From Mycobacterium interjectum (GTDB lineage: Bacteria; Actinomycetota; Actinomycetes; Mycobacteriales; Mycobacteriaceae), in contig LQPB01000066.1 in the NCBI GenBank assembly GCA_002102225.1, positions 39,927 through 103,926 on the forward strand: a stretch of 64,000 nt of DNA, read 5' to 3'. Of this stretch, positions 51,624 through 59,877 are shown piece by piece. Both the position numbers and the translations under genes were made by a program. The number at the start of each line of letters is the position of its first letter. Position 1 is the first letter of the stretch. Below the pieces are notes generated by a model. The model was not told the origin of the DNA and did not search any database. It worked only from the letters and a program-made list of their open reading frames with translations.

Positions 51624-52094
51624 ATGACAACTGGGTCGATTTGCACGAACCTGATCGAACGCTATCTGTCCACCTCCGGGCTGCGGTTCCTCAGGGGTGA
51701 GCACGATGGCGAATACTTCTGTGTCGTCGACGCCGGTTCCGGGCGGCTCCATGTCCACCTCGAGGGTTCCCCCTCGTTCGACGACATGTTGAGCGTCAGC
51801 GTGAGCCCCGGGCGGTTCTTCGGCGGTGCCGATCGCGTCTGGCTGACGCGCTTTGCCGACGCGTGGAACCAGAAGACCCGCGGAGTAACCGCAATCGTGC
51901 GCGGTTCCGATGATTCGGAGCGCATTGGCCTGGTGGCCCGCCGATCCCAGTGGATCCCGGAAGGCATCGCCTTCGAGCGTTTTGCTTCGTTCGTCGACCG
52001 CACCATCGCGGAGGCCGTCGATTTGTTTGCTGAGGCGGCCGTGGTTGTCGAGTTGGCCTCGATGACACAGCCCGTGCTGCGCGACGCGAGCTGA
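51624..52094 (+). CDS. YbjN/T3SS-chaperone-like protein
   Basis: A 156-residue protein resembling the YbjN family, a small alpha/beta fold shared with type III secretion chaperones. The N-terminal part LIERYLSTSGLRFLRGEHDG, followed by EYFCVVDAG and a ...SVSVSPGRFF segment, matches the pattern of one helix then a beta-sheet. The C-terminal half has DRTIAEAVDLFAEAAVVVEL, a helix. Function unknown; related mycobacterial proteins occur near ESX/PE loci and may assist protein folding or secretion. It lies 98 bases after bioA and 344 before a PE gene. The start ATG at 51624 is the only good choice, without a strong ribosome site. Confidence 0.6.
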   Translation: MTTGSICTNLIERYLSTSGLRFLRGEHDGEYFCVVDAGSGRLHVHLEGSPSFDDMLSVSVSPGRFFGGADRVWLTRFADAWNQKTRGVTAIVRGSDDSERIGLVARRSQWIPEGIAFERFASFVDRTIAEAVDLFAEAAVVVELASMTQPVLRDAS

Positions 52095-52438
52095 GATTCC
52101 TGCGCGGAGGCGGGCAGCTACGCGGAGGTCCGGCGAGCCGGACCGTCGATGATGAATTGAGGCTTATCGAAGCCAACCGGGCCGGTTTCGGGCCCGGCTC
52201 CATCCGCGTGGGCCGGTAGGAACCTACCGAACCCGGAGGACGGCACGCTTTTGAGGCGTTTTGGACCAGGTCGGCAGCGGCACTTGCAGCCGGTTTGCAC
52301 TGCCGTCGGTTTTTATTAAATGCGTTCAGCCGAAGCTGCCCCACGCAGTTGTACTTGTGTGTAATCTCCGTGACGGGCGTGCCCAGTCGTGCTTGTCGCT
52401 TTGCCGCTGGGTCCCCAGTGACCGGCTGGAGGATAGAT
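52095..52438 (+). promoter_or_regulatory. Intergenic region before the PE gene, with a perfect palindrome
   Basis: A gene-free stretch of 344 bases. It contains the perfect dyad CGGTAGG-AA-CCTACCG at 52214-52229 and a GC hairpin around CCGGGC...GCCCGG (about 52177-52198). A T/A-rich segment TTTTTATTAAAT at about 52311-52322 probably belongs to the promoter of the PE gene. No small protein or RNA family was recognised. Confidence 0.45.
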
Positions 52439-52972
52439 ATGTCGTACGTGAGCGCGGCGCCGGAGATGATGGCGGCGGCGGCCGCCGACGTGGCTGCCAT
52501 CGGTTCGACGGTCAACGCGGCCCACCTGGCGGCGGCGGTCCCCACCGTATCGGTGCTGCCGGCGGCCGCCGATGAGGTGTCGGCGGGCATTTCGCAGATT
52601 TTCTCCGGGGTCGCCCAGGAGTTTCAGGGCCTGCTGGGGAAGGCCACGGCGTTCGGTCAGCAGTTCGCGCAGCAGCTGCACGCGGGTGCCGGCGCCTACG
52701 CGGCCGCCGAGGCCGTCAATGCCGCGTCGGTGATGCCGAGCGCGGAATCAATCGTTGATATCGTCAACGGCCTGGCCGCGCCATACATCAATCAGATTAC
52801 AAATCTGATGAGTACCGTGAACTACGTAATGCAAAAGCTCGTGAGCGCAATCTATCTCGCCTTCCTGGTGCCGTATGAGGCATTGGTACTGGCATATTTG
52901 ACTCTGGCTCTATTGATTGGCGCGATACAACTGCTTGAGGGATTCCTCGGCATATCGATTCCGGTTCCATAA
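52439..52972 (+). CDS. PE-family protein with a hydrophobic C-terminal domain
   Basis: A 177-residue PE protein. The PE domain (about 1-95) starts MSYVSAAPEMMAAAAADVAA and has the PE motif near Pro8-Glu9. The ESX secretion signal YxxxE (YAAAE) lies at about residues 84-88. The C-terminal part (about 105-177) is unusual: it is AT-rich and hydrophobic, with IYLAFLVPYEALVLAYLTLA and LLIGAIQLLEGFLGI, predicting one or two membrane helices. Ribosome site TGGAGG at 52427-52432. There is no PPE partner next to it. Likely secreted by ESX-5 to the outer envelope, where the C-terminus may insert; neighbours suggest a role in lipid export (inference). Confidence 0.85.
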   Translation: MSYVSAAPEMMAAAAADVAAIGSTVNAAHLAAAVPTVSVLPAAADEVSAGISQIFSGVAQEFQGLLGKATAFGQQFAQQLHAGAGAYAAAEAVNAASVMPSAESIVDIVNGLAAPYINQITNLMSTVNYVMQKLVSAIYLAFLVPYEALVLAYLTLALLIGAIQLLEGFLGISIPVP

Positions 52973-53039
52973 CTAGTTTGCCGGTCTAGGGCCCACTCCA
53001 GGCCGCCGGCTTCGCGGCGCCATCAAATCGGGCGCCGAG

Positions 53040-55961
53040 CTAGACGGACAGCTTTGGGAAGTCGACCGTGACCGCGTCGTCGTCCTTGGCGGGCGGATCC
53101 TCCCTCAGCAGGAGGGACCGTACCAGCGGACGCGGCCCCACATCGCGAAGCATGAAGCTGGCCGGACGCGGACGCACCGTCTGTGGCCACCAGAACCAGC
53201 GTCCGAGCAGCGCGGCGATGGATGGCGTCATGAACGAGCGCACGACCAGGGTGTCGAACATCAGGCCCAGCCCGATGGTGGTGCCGACCTGGCCGATGAT
53301 GCGCAGATCGCTGAACACCATCGAGGCCATGGTGAAGGCGAACACCAGGCCCGCGTTCGTCACCACTTTCCCGGTTCCGCCCATGGCGCGGATGATGCCG
53401 GTGTTGATGCCGGCCGCTATTTCCTCTTTCATCCGTGATACCAAAAGCAGGTTGTAGTCGGATCCGACGGCCAACAGCACGATCACGGACATCGGAAGTA
53501 CCATCCAGTGCAATTTGATGCCGAGCAGGTACTGCCAGGCGAGTACCGACAAGCCAAAGGATGCACCCAACGAAAGCAGTACGGTCCCGACGATAACCAG
53601 GGCGGCCACAAAACTTCGCGTGAGGACGAGCATGATGACGAAAATGAGACAAAGCGCTCCAACCAGCGCGATCCATAGATCGTATTTCGAGCCGTCACGG
53701 AAGTCTTTGTAGGTCGATGCGGTGCCCGCCAGCTCGACCTTGGCGCCCTCCAGGGGGGTCGTCTTGAGCGCCTCCTCGGCCGCCGACCGAATCCGGTCGA
53801 TCCGCGCGATGCCCTCGGGCGTCGCGGGATCGCCGCGATGCGAAATGATGAACCGGGCCGCCTTCCCGTCGGGAGAGACGAAGGAAGTCATCGCGCGCTG
53901 AAAGTCCGGGTTCTGGAAGATGTCTGGAGGCAGATAGAAGGAATCATCGTTGTGCGCGGCGTCGAACGCCTGACCCATGGCGGTGGTGTTCTGGTTCGTG
54001 TCGTCCATCTGGCCCAAGAACCCGGACGTGGTGCTGTGGTTGGTCAGCAGGATGGTGCGCGTGGCCTCCAAGATCGCGATCATCGGCGGGATCTGCGCCA
54101 ATATCCGCGGCAGCAGCGCGACGACTTTCTCGGCATCTTCCAGGATGTGGTGGCTTTTGTCGGCGAGCTCATCGAGACCATCGAGCGCATCGAATATGCT
54201 CCTCAGCGCATAGCAAACGGGAATATCGTAGCAGTGCTTCTCCCAGTAGAAGTAACTTCGAATTGGCCTGAAGAAATCTTCGAAATCGGAGAAGTGATCT
54301 TCTGTTTCGTCGATTATCGAGATCATTTCCTTTGTCAGGCCGACCGTGTGTTGGGCAATCGCGGTGAGATGCTCCTGCAAGGTGTAGAGGCGTTTCATCA
54401 GCGTAATTTGCTCTGATAGCAGGTCGGCCTGTTTGAGAAGGTCGTTCATGGTTTTTTTGATGAACGTCACATTTTGCAGCATTGCCGCGTTTTGCACGCT
54501 GATCAGGAACGGGATCGAAGTGTGCTCAATCGGCGTCCCCTCGGGTCGGGTTATGCCTTGGACCCGAGAAATGCCTGGGACCCGAAAGATCGCCTTGGCC
54601 AGTTTATGCAGCAGGAGAAAATCTGCCGGGTTCCGCATATCGTGGTCCGCCCGGATCATCAATATGTCGGGCATCATTCGCGACTGGGAGAAATGTCGAT
54701 TGGCGGCCGCATACCCGAGATTCGCCGGAAGGTCTTGCGGTAGATAGGAGCGGTCGTCGTAGCTCGTTTTGTAGCCCGGCAGTGTCACCAGGCCAATCAG
54801 CGCGACCGCCAATGTCGCGGCGAGAATGGGCGCGGGCCAGCGGACGATCGCGGTGCCGACCCCTCGCCACCGGCGTTCCGCGATCCTGCGCTTGGGGTCG
54901 CATAGTCCGAAGCGACTCCCGATGGTCAGGATGGCCGGAACCAGCGTGATCGCGATCGCGACCGCGACGAGCATGCCTACCGCGCACGGGACGCCGATGG
55001 TCTGGAAGATGGGCATCCGGGTGAAGCTCAGGCACAACATCGCTCCGGCGATCGTCAATCCGGAACCCAAAACGACGGGAGTGACCCCGCGGTAGGTGGT
55101 GTAGTAGGCCGTGTGGGGGTCTTCGCCGGCCTGACGGGCCTCTTGATAGCGGCCGAAAAAGAATATTCCGTAGTCGGTTCCGGCGGCCATCGAGAGCGTC
55201 ACCAGCAGGTTGATGGCGAACGTCGACAGCACGACGACGTTGTGGTCGGCGAGAAAAGCGATGATCCCTCTGGCGGAGCCGACTTCGATCCCGACCCCGA
55301 TAGATACCAGGACGGCCGTGGTGACCGAACGGTAGACGACCAGCAGTACCGCGAAGATGATCACGGCGCCTATCAGGGCCATCGCCAGGAGTGATGCGTC
55401 GCCGCTGCGCTGCATGTCCGGTATGAGCGCTGCCGGGCCGGTGAGATGCACGTCGACGCCCGGGGGAGGCGGCGTCTGTTTCACGATGTGCCGGACCGCG
55501 GCCACGGATTCCTTAGCCAGGGGGGTGCCTTGGTTGCCGGCCAGATTCAGTTGCACATATGCGGCCTTGCCGTCGGGACTTTGCACGCCGGCCGCCGTCA
55601 GCCGATCTCCCCACAAATCCTGCACGTGTTCGACATGCTGTGGGTCGTTTCGTAACGCGCGAACCAAGCTTTGGTAGTACGTGCGGGCGTCGTCCCCGAG
55701 CGGTTGCTGCCCCTCCAGCACGATCATCGCAAAACTGTCCGAATCGGACTCTTTGAACGCCTTGCCCATGTCCGTCATGGCTCGCACCGACGGCGCGTCT
55801 TGGGGGGCCAGGGGTACGGAATGTTCTTCCCCGACCTGCTCCAACGGCGGAACGGCGAAAGTCACGGTGAGTGTCAACGCCGCCCACGCCAGGATGATGA
55901 GCGGTGAAAGCCTGCGGATTGTTCGCGCCACCAAGGGCGGCCGAGGGTGTTCGTCGCTCAT
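53040..55961 (-). CDS. MmpL4-type RND transporter (second of a tandem pair)
   Basis: A 973-residue MmpL with twelve membrane helices. Relay pairs are in GTDYGIFFFGRYQEAR and GSDYNLLLVSRMKEE. The periplasmic coiled-coil insert carries HCYDIPVCYALRS. It is more similar to the MmpL encoded at 56101 than to the one at 18394: the region encoding MKEEIAAGINTGIIRAMGGT is nearly the same in both, with an exact DNA run of over 50 bases (about 53381-53433 and 56382-56434). The C-terminus is longer than its twin, with DDDAVTVDF. Its ATG overlaps the stop of an mmpS remnant, so it once had its own MmpS. Confidence 0.93.
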   Translation of the reverse strand: MSDEHPRPPLVARTIRRLSPLIILAWAALTLTVTFAVPPLEQVGEEHSVPLAPQDAPSVRAMTDMGKAFKESDSDSFAMIVLEGQQPLGDDARTYYQSLVRALRNDPQHVEHVQDLWGDRLTAAGVQSPDGKAAYVQLNLAGNQGTPLAKESVAAVRHIVKQTPPPPGVDVHLTGPAALIPDMQRSGDASLLAMALIGAVIIFAVLLVVYRSVTTAVLVSIGVGIEVGSARGIIAFLADHNVVVLSTFAINLLVTLSMAAGTDYGIFFFGRYQEARQAGEDPHTAYYTTYRGVTPVVLGSGLTIAGAMLCLSFTRMPIFQTIGVPCAVGMLVAVAIAITLVPAILTIGSRFGLCDPKRRIAERRWRGVGTAIVRWPAPILAATLAVALIGLVTLPGYKTSYDDRSYLPQDLPANLGYAAANRHFSQSRMMPDILMIRADHDMRNPADFLLLHKLAKAIFRVPGISRVQGITRPEGTPIEHTSIPFLISVQNAAMLQNVTFIKKTMNDLLKQADLLSEQITLMKRLYTLQEHLTAIAQHTVGLTKEMISIIDETEDHFSDFEDFFRPIRSYFYWEKHCYDIPVCYALRSIFDALDGLDELADKSHHILEDAEKVVALLPRILAQIPPMIAILEATRTILLTNHSTTSGFLGQMDDTNQNTTAMGQAFDAAHNDDSFYLPPDIFQNPDFQRAMTSFVSPDGKAARFIISHRGDPATPEGIARIDRIRSAAEEALKTTPLEGAKVELAGTASTYKDFRDGSKYDLWIALVGALCLIFVIMLVLTRSFVAALVIVGTVLLSLGASFGLSVLAWQYLLGIKLHWMVLPMSVIVLLAVGSDYNLLLVSRMKEEIAAGINTGIIRAMGGTGKVVTNAGLVFAFTMASMVFSDLRIIGQVGTTIGLGLMFDTLVVRSFMTPSIAALLGRWFWWPQTVRPRPASFMLRDVGPRPLVRSLLLREDPPAKDDDAVTVDFPKLSV

Positions 55962-56092
55962 GCGGCCTTCAACGGGCAGACGGTGAAGGCGCGCGTGCCG
56001 GGCACCTCGAGGCGGCCTCTGGTTTCGCCATCGCCCTGCGCCACGGTGCTCCCCACGGTTGCCGCTGTTGTCCTCAACTGGAAATCCGCCAT
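55958..56092 (-). pseudogene. Truncated mmpS remnant between the two mmpL genes
   Basis: A 44-codon open frame, starting ATG at 56092, matches only the C-terminal end of MmpS: FQLRTTAATVGSTVAQGD against YEFAITAATGMRSVAAQGD of the MmpS at 58986, then a gap of about ten residues and AFTVCPLKAA against AFTSCSLNSA. The terminal Cys is conserved, and the TGA overlaps the mmpL ATG (ATGA) exactly as in intact mmpS-mmpL pairs. The membrane anchor and most of the beta domain are missing. It is best read as the wreck of a second mmpS left by deletion after a duplication. Confidence 0.7.
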
Positions 56093-56100
56093 GACCGCAG

Positions 56101-58989
56101 CTATCTCAGCAACAAGGCGCGTACCAACGGACGGGGACCGGTGGGACGAAGTAAGGAACTGGCGGGACGGGGGCGCACTTGTTGCGGCCACCAGAACCAG
56201 CGCCCCAGCAGCGCGGCGATGGACGGGGTCATGAACGCCCGCACGACCAGCGTGTCGAACAGCAAACCCAGACCGATCGTTGTGCCCACCTGACCGATGA
56301 CGCGCAGGTCGCTGACCATCATCGACCCCATGGTGAAAGCGAACACGAGCCCCGCGTTCGTCACGACTTTGCCGGTGCCACCCATGGCGCGGATGATGCC
56401 GGTGTTGATGCCGGCCGCTATTTCCTCTTTCATTCGGGCAACCAGCAGCAAGTTATAGTCGGACCCCACCGCCAAAAGGACGATGACGGACATCACGAGC
56501 ACCGACCAATGTATTTGGATGCCGAGCAGATCCTGCCAGGCGAACACCGAGAGCCCGAAGGAAGCGCCCAGCGAAAGCAATACCGTGCCGACGATAACCA
56601 GGGCGGCAACAAAACTTCGTGTCATGATCAGCATGACGATGAAGATTAGGCAGAGCGCAGCAACCCCGGCGATCATCAGGTCGTAGGTGGAGCCCCGCAC
56701 CACGTCGCGCACACCCGCGGCGGTACCGGAGAGGTAGATTTTCGAGGCTTCCAGCGGGGTTCCCTTGAGCGCTTCCTCGGCCGCGCTCTTAATCGGATCG
56801 ACCCGGGAAATCCCTTCTGGCGACGCGGGATCGCCTTTTTGCAAAATGAGCAAACGGACGTTCTTCCCGTCCGGTGAGACGAATATCTTCATGATTCGTT
56901 GGAAGTCCTTGTTCTGGAACGCTTCCGGTGGCAGGTAAAACGAATCATCGTTTTGAGCGGTGTCGAACGCCCTACCCATCGCGCTCGCGTTACCGTTGTC
57001 GTCGCCCATGTTTCCGAGCACCCCGGACATGGTGCTGTGCATGGTGAGCAGCATGGTCCGGGAGCTCTCCATGATCCCGATCATCGCGGGAAACTGGGCG
57101 ACTATCTGGGGTAGCAGCACGTCGATCTGACCGAGGTCGGTTACCACGTCGCCCAGCTTGTCGGTAACCGCATCAACGCCGTCGATAGAATCGAAAATGC
57201 TTCTCAACGCGAAGCAAACGGGAATATCGTAGCAGTGCTTTTCCCAGTAGAAGTAACTGCGGATTGGCCGGAGAAAATCCTCGAAATCCGAAATATGAAC
57301 TCGCAGGTCGTTGGTGAGGCTCTGTATGTCACGCGTTGTGGAAACCATGTCGTGCGTCACGGCCACCGTCTGCTGCGTGAGCGCATAAAGCTGTCGCGTT
57401 ATGTTGATCGCTTCCGCTAACATATCGGCCTGCTTGAGCATGTCTTTCAGCCGCTCTTTCTGAAAAAACATGAATTGCTGCTGCCCGGCCACTTGCATGC
57501 TGAGCAAATAGGGGAGCGTCGTGTGCTTGATCGGGGTCCCCTCGGGCCGGGTGACGGCCTGCACCATCGAAATGCCCGGCACAGCGAGGACCGCCTTGGC
57601 CAATTTCTCCAACACCAGAAAATCGGCCGGATTGCGCAGATCGTGGTCGGTCTCGACCAGCAGCAGCTCGGGTGACATCATCGTCGACGGGGGAAAATGT
57701 CGCGCCGCGGCCTCATACCCCAAATTGGCGGGGATATCTTTGGGAATGTACTTCTGGTCGTTGTAGCTGGGCCGGTAGCCCGGCAGCGTCAGCAGCCCGA
57801 GAAGTGTGACAGCCATTGTGGCGACGAAAATGGGCGCGGGCCATCGAACGATCGCAGTGCCGACCCGTCGCCAGGCGCGAGCGTTGGTGTTTCGCCGGGG
57901 CTCGAACAGACCGAAACGGCTCCCGGCGGCGAGAACTGCCGGAATCAGCGTGACCGCGACCGCGACGGCGACCAATACGCCCACCGCGCACGGGACGGCC
58001 AGCACCGAGAAAGAGGGCAGCCGCGTGAAGATGAGGCAGAAAAGCGCTCCGGCGATCGTCAAACCCGAGGCCAAGACGACCTTGGCGACCCCGTGATACG
58101 TGGTGTAGTACGCCGTTTCGCGGTCCTCGCCCGCCTGACGCGCCTCCTGATACCGGCCGACGAAAAATATCCCGTAGTCGGTCCCAGCCGCGATCACCAG
58201 GGATACCAGCAAATTGACCGCGAAGGTAGTGAGACCGATGACCCCGTGATGGCCCATGAGGGCAACAATTCCGCGGGCCACTTGTAATTCAATTCCGACC
58301 ACCAGCAACAGCAGAATTACGGTGACGATCGAACGGTAGACGAGGAGCAACGTGATGAAGATGACCGCGACGCTCACCAGGGTGATCGTGGCAACCGTCC
58401 GGTCGCCGCTGTGGCTCATATCCGCATTGATCGCCGCCGGCCCGGTGACGTAGGCCTTTACTCCCTGCGGCGCCGGCGTCCGCGCGACGATGCGCTGAAT
58501 GGCGTCGACCGAATCGTTGCCCGCGGTCTGACCCGAGTTTTTCGCGAGACCGACCTGAACATACGCGGCCTTACCATCGACGCTTTGCGCGGCGTGTCTG
58601 GTGAGTTCATCGCCCCAGAAATCCTGGACAAATGCCACATGCTTCGAATCGTCTTTTAACTGAGAAATCAAGCGGTCGTAGTACTTGTGGGCATCGTCGC
58701 CGAGGGGTTGCTGACCCTCCAAAACGATCGTCGCCACATTGCCGGTATCCGAAGGACCAGAACGGTCAGCAGACCTGAAGTCTTCATTCATCCGCTGTGC
58801 CGCCTGGACGGCCGGCGCATCTGTCGGATTCAGGGATACCGAACGCTCGGCCTCCACCTGCTCCAGTGAGGGGACGCCGACAATCAAGAAACCGATGATC
58901 CCCAGCCATGCCAGGATGATGAGCACCGAAAATCGATGGATCGTCCGCGCTACCAATGGTCGACTGGTGGGTGGCTGCTGGTTGCTCAT
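56101..58989 (-). CDS. MmpL4-type RND transporter (first of a tandem pair)
   Basis: A 962-residue MmpL with the same plan: twelve helices, GTDYGIFFVGRYQEAR in TM4, GSDYNLLLVARMKEE in TM10, and a coiled-coil insert with HCYDIPVCFALRS. It is translated together with the upstream mmpS through an ATGA overlap. The protein ends LVRALLLR, about 20 residues shorter than its tandem twin, just where the mmpS remnant begins; the deletion that removed that mmpS may also have clipped this end. Two MmpLs with one MmpS is the arrangement known for glycopeptidolipid export (mmpS4-mmpL4a-mmpL4b), so a glycolipid cargo is a fair inference. Confidence 0.93.
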   Translation of the reverse strand: MSNQQPPTSRPLVARTIHRFSVLIILAWLGIIGFLIVGVPSLEQVEAERSVSLNPTDAPAVQAAQRMNEDFRSADRSGPSDTGNVATIVLEGQQPLGDDAHKYYDRLISQLKDDSKHVAFVQDFWGDELTRHAAQSVDGKAAYVQVGLAKNSGQTAGNDSVDAIQRIVARTPAPQGVKAYVTGPAAINADMSHSGDRTVATITLVSVAVIFITLLLVYRSIVTVILLLLVVGIELQVARGIVALMGHHGVIGLTTFAVNLLVSLVIAAGTDYGIFFVGRYQEARQAGEDRETAYYTTYHGVAKVVLASGLTIAGALFCLIFTRLPSFSVLAVPCAVGVLVAVAVAVTLIPAVLAAGSRFGLFEPRRNTNARAWRRVGTAIVRWPAPIFVATMAVTLLGLLTLPGYRPSYNDQKYIPKDIPANLGYEAAARHFPPSTMMSPELLLVETDHDLRNPADFLVLEKLAKAVLAVPGISMVQAVTRPEGTPIKHTTLPYLLSMQVAGQQQFMFFQKERLKDMLKQADMLAEAINITRQLYALTQQTVAVTHDMVSTTRDIQSLTNDLRVHISDFEDFLRPIRSYFYWEKHCYDIPVCFALRSIFDSIDGVDAVTDKLGDVVTDLGQIDVLLPQIVAQFPAMIGIMESSRTMLLTMHSTMSGVLGNMGDDNGNASAMGRAFDTAQNDDSFYLPPEAFQNKDFQRIMKIFVSPDGKNVRLLILQKGDPASPEGISRVDPIKSAAEEALKGTPLEASKIYLSGTAAGVRDVVRGSTYDLMIAGVAALCLIFIVMLIMTRSFVAALVIVGTVLLSLGASFGLSVFAWQDLLGIQIHWSVLVMSVIVLLAVGSDYNLLLVARMKEEIAAGINTGIIRAMGGTGKVVTNAGLVFAFTMGSMMVSDLRVIGQVGTTIGLGLLFDTLVVRAFMTPSIAALLGRWFWWPQQVRPRPASSLLRPTGPRPLVRALLLR

Positions 58990-59495
58990 GCGCTGTTCAG
59001 CGAGCAGGACGTAAAGGCGCTTACTTCGTGTGTGGTCTTCTCGGTTTTGACCACGCCGTCCAGCATGATGCGGCAGCCGATACTGTCACTGTCGCCCTGC
59101 GCCGCGACACTTCTCATGCCCGTTGCCGCGGTGATCGCGAACTCGTACGACCACGGGAGGCTCGCCCCCTCAACGTGCTGCGGATCGCCATTGGCGCCGA
59201 AATAGCTGATCAAGGCCACGGTCCCCGGTGGTCCGAAGACCTCGTACCTCAGGTGTTGGGGATTGTAGGGTTTGTTGTCGACCCGGGTGTCGGCATACGA
59301 GAGCCTCTTGTCGGAGCCGAAGAGGCCGTGCAGTCGCGACACCGTCAATCCTCCGACGGCGATCACCATCACAACGACCACCGGTATCCACAGCCGCCTC
59401 AGCAGCTGCAGGACCACAGCTCCCGGATTTCGGCGATTCTTTTTCGATCGAACTGGTGCTTGGGGCGCGGCTGCCGGTTGGCGAGCACGGCGCAT
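58986..59495 (-). CDS. MmpS-family protein of the tandem mmpL cluster
   Basis: A 169-residue MmpS. A basic, Ala/Pro-rich cytoplasmic lead (about 1-35) is followed by one membrane helix (LWIPVVVVMVIAVGGLTV), RLHGLFGSDKR and the beta-sandwich domain with LRYEVFGPPG, LPWSYEFAITAATG, GCRIMLDG and terminal Cys. The start is uncertain: ATG 59495 gives a usual length, whereas GTG 59597 would add 34 residues of low-quality sequence. The TGA overlaps the mmpL ATG by 4 bases. It would serve both downstream MmpLs now that the second mmpS is broken. Confidence 0.88.
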   Translation of the reverse strand: MRRARQPAAAPQAPVRSKKNRRNPGAVVLQLLRRLWIPVVVVMVIAVGGLTVSRLHGLFGSDKRLSYADTRVDNKPYNPQHLRYEVFGPPGTVALISYFGANGDPQHVEGASLPWSYEFAITAATGMRSVAAQGDSDSIGCRIMLDGVVKTEKTTHEVSAFTSCSLNSA

Positions 59496-59640
59496 AAAAA
59501 CGCGCCGGGAGCCGGGCCGTTGTTCAGCGTCTCGGCCGCCCTCGACGGGGACATCGGGCCACGCCGGCTCAACATCGCGCACACTGCCCCAGACCACTGC
59601 ACCACCCTAGCTGACACGAGTTTAATTACGGCTCCAAACC

Positions 59641-59671
59641 ATACTGGCGGCCCACAGCGTCCGACCAGTAT
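59641..59671. promoter_or_regulatory. Inverted repeat ATACTGG-N17-CCAGTAT in the mmpS/glycosyltransferase promoter region
   Basis: Perfect 7-bp arms 17 bp apart in the 382-bp gap between the divergent mmpS and glycosyltransferase genes. The right arm with flank, GACCAGTATT, resembles the right half of the operator at 21824-21837 (GACCAGTACT), so the same TetR protein could bind. The rest of the gap (59496-59640 and 59672-59877) holds no supported gene. Confidence 0.45.
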
Positions 59672-59877
59672 TTAAGGAACTTCTCAGGGTGCTGTCCCGA
59701 AGGGGCTGGGCCACCGCCTCGGGCAATCGGTGCGGCGCTGGTTTGGCATGGCTGACGTGGTCATGGTTGCGGATGTCGCCGCTGTTGGGGCTATGCTGCT
59801 GGGCGGCTGAGCCGGGACGCCGTCTGCCGCTTTCATTTCGCATCACGCGCACGGAAGTGAAGGGCCAGGACCACGCG

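Noticed and set aside
59622..59852. A 76-codon minus-strand frame between mmpS and the glycosyltransferase
   Set aside because: No ribosome site or family resemblance; overlaps the likely divergent promoter and its inverted repeat.
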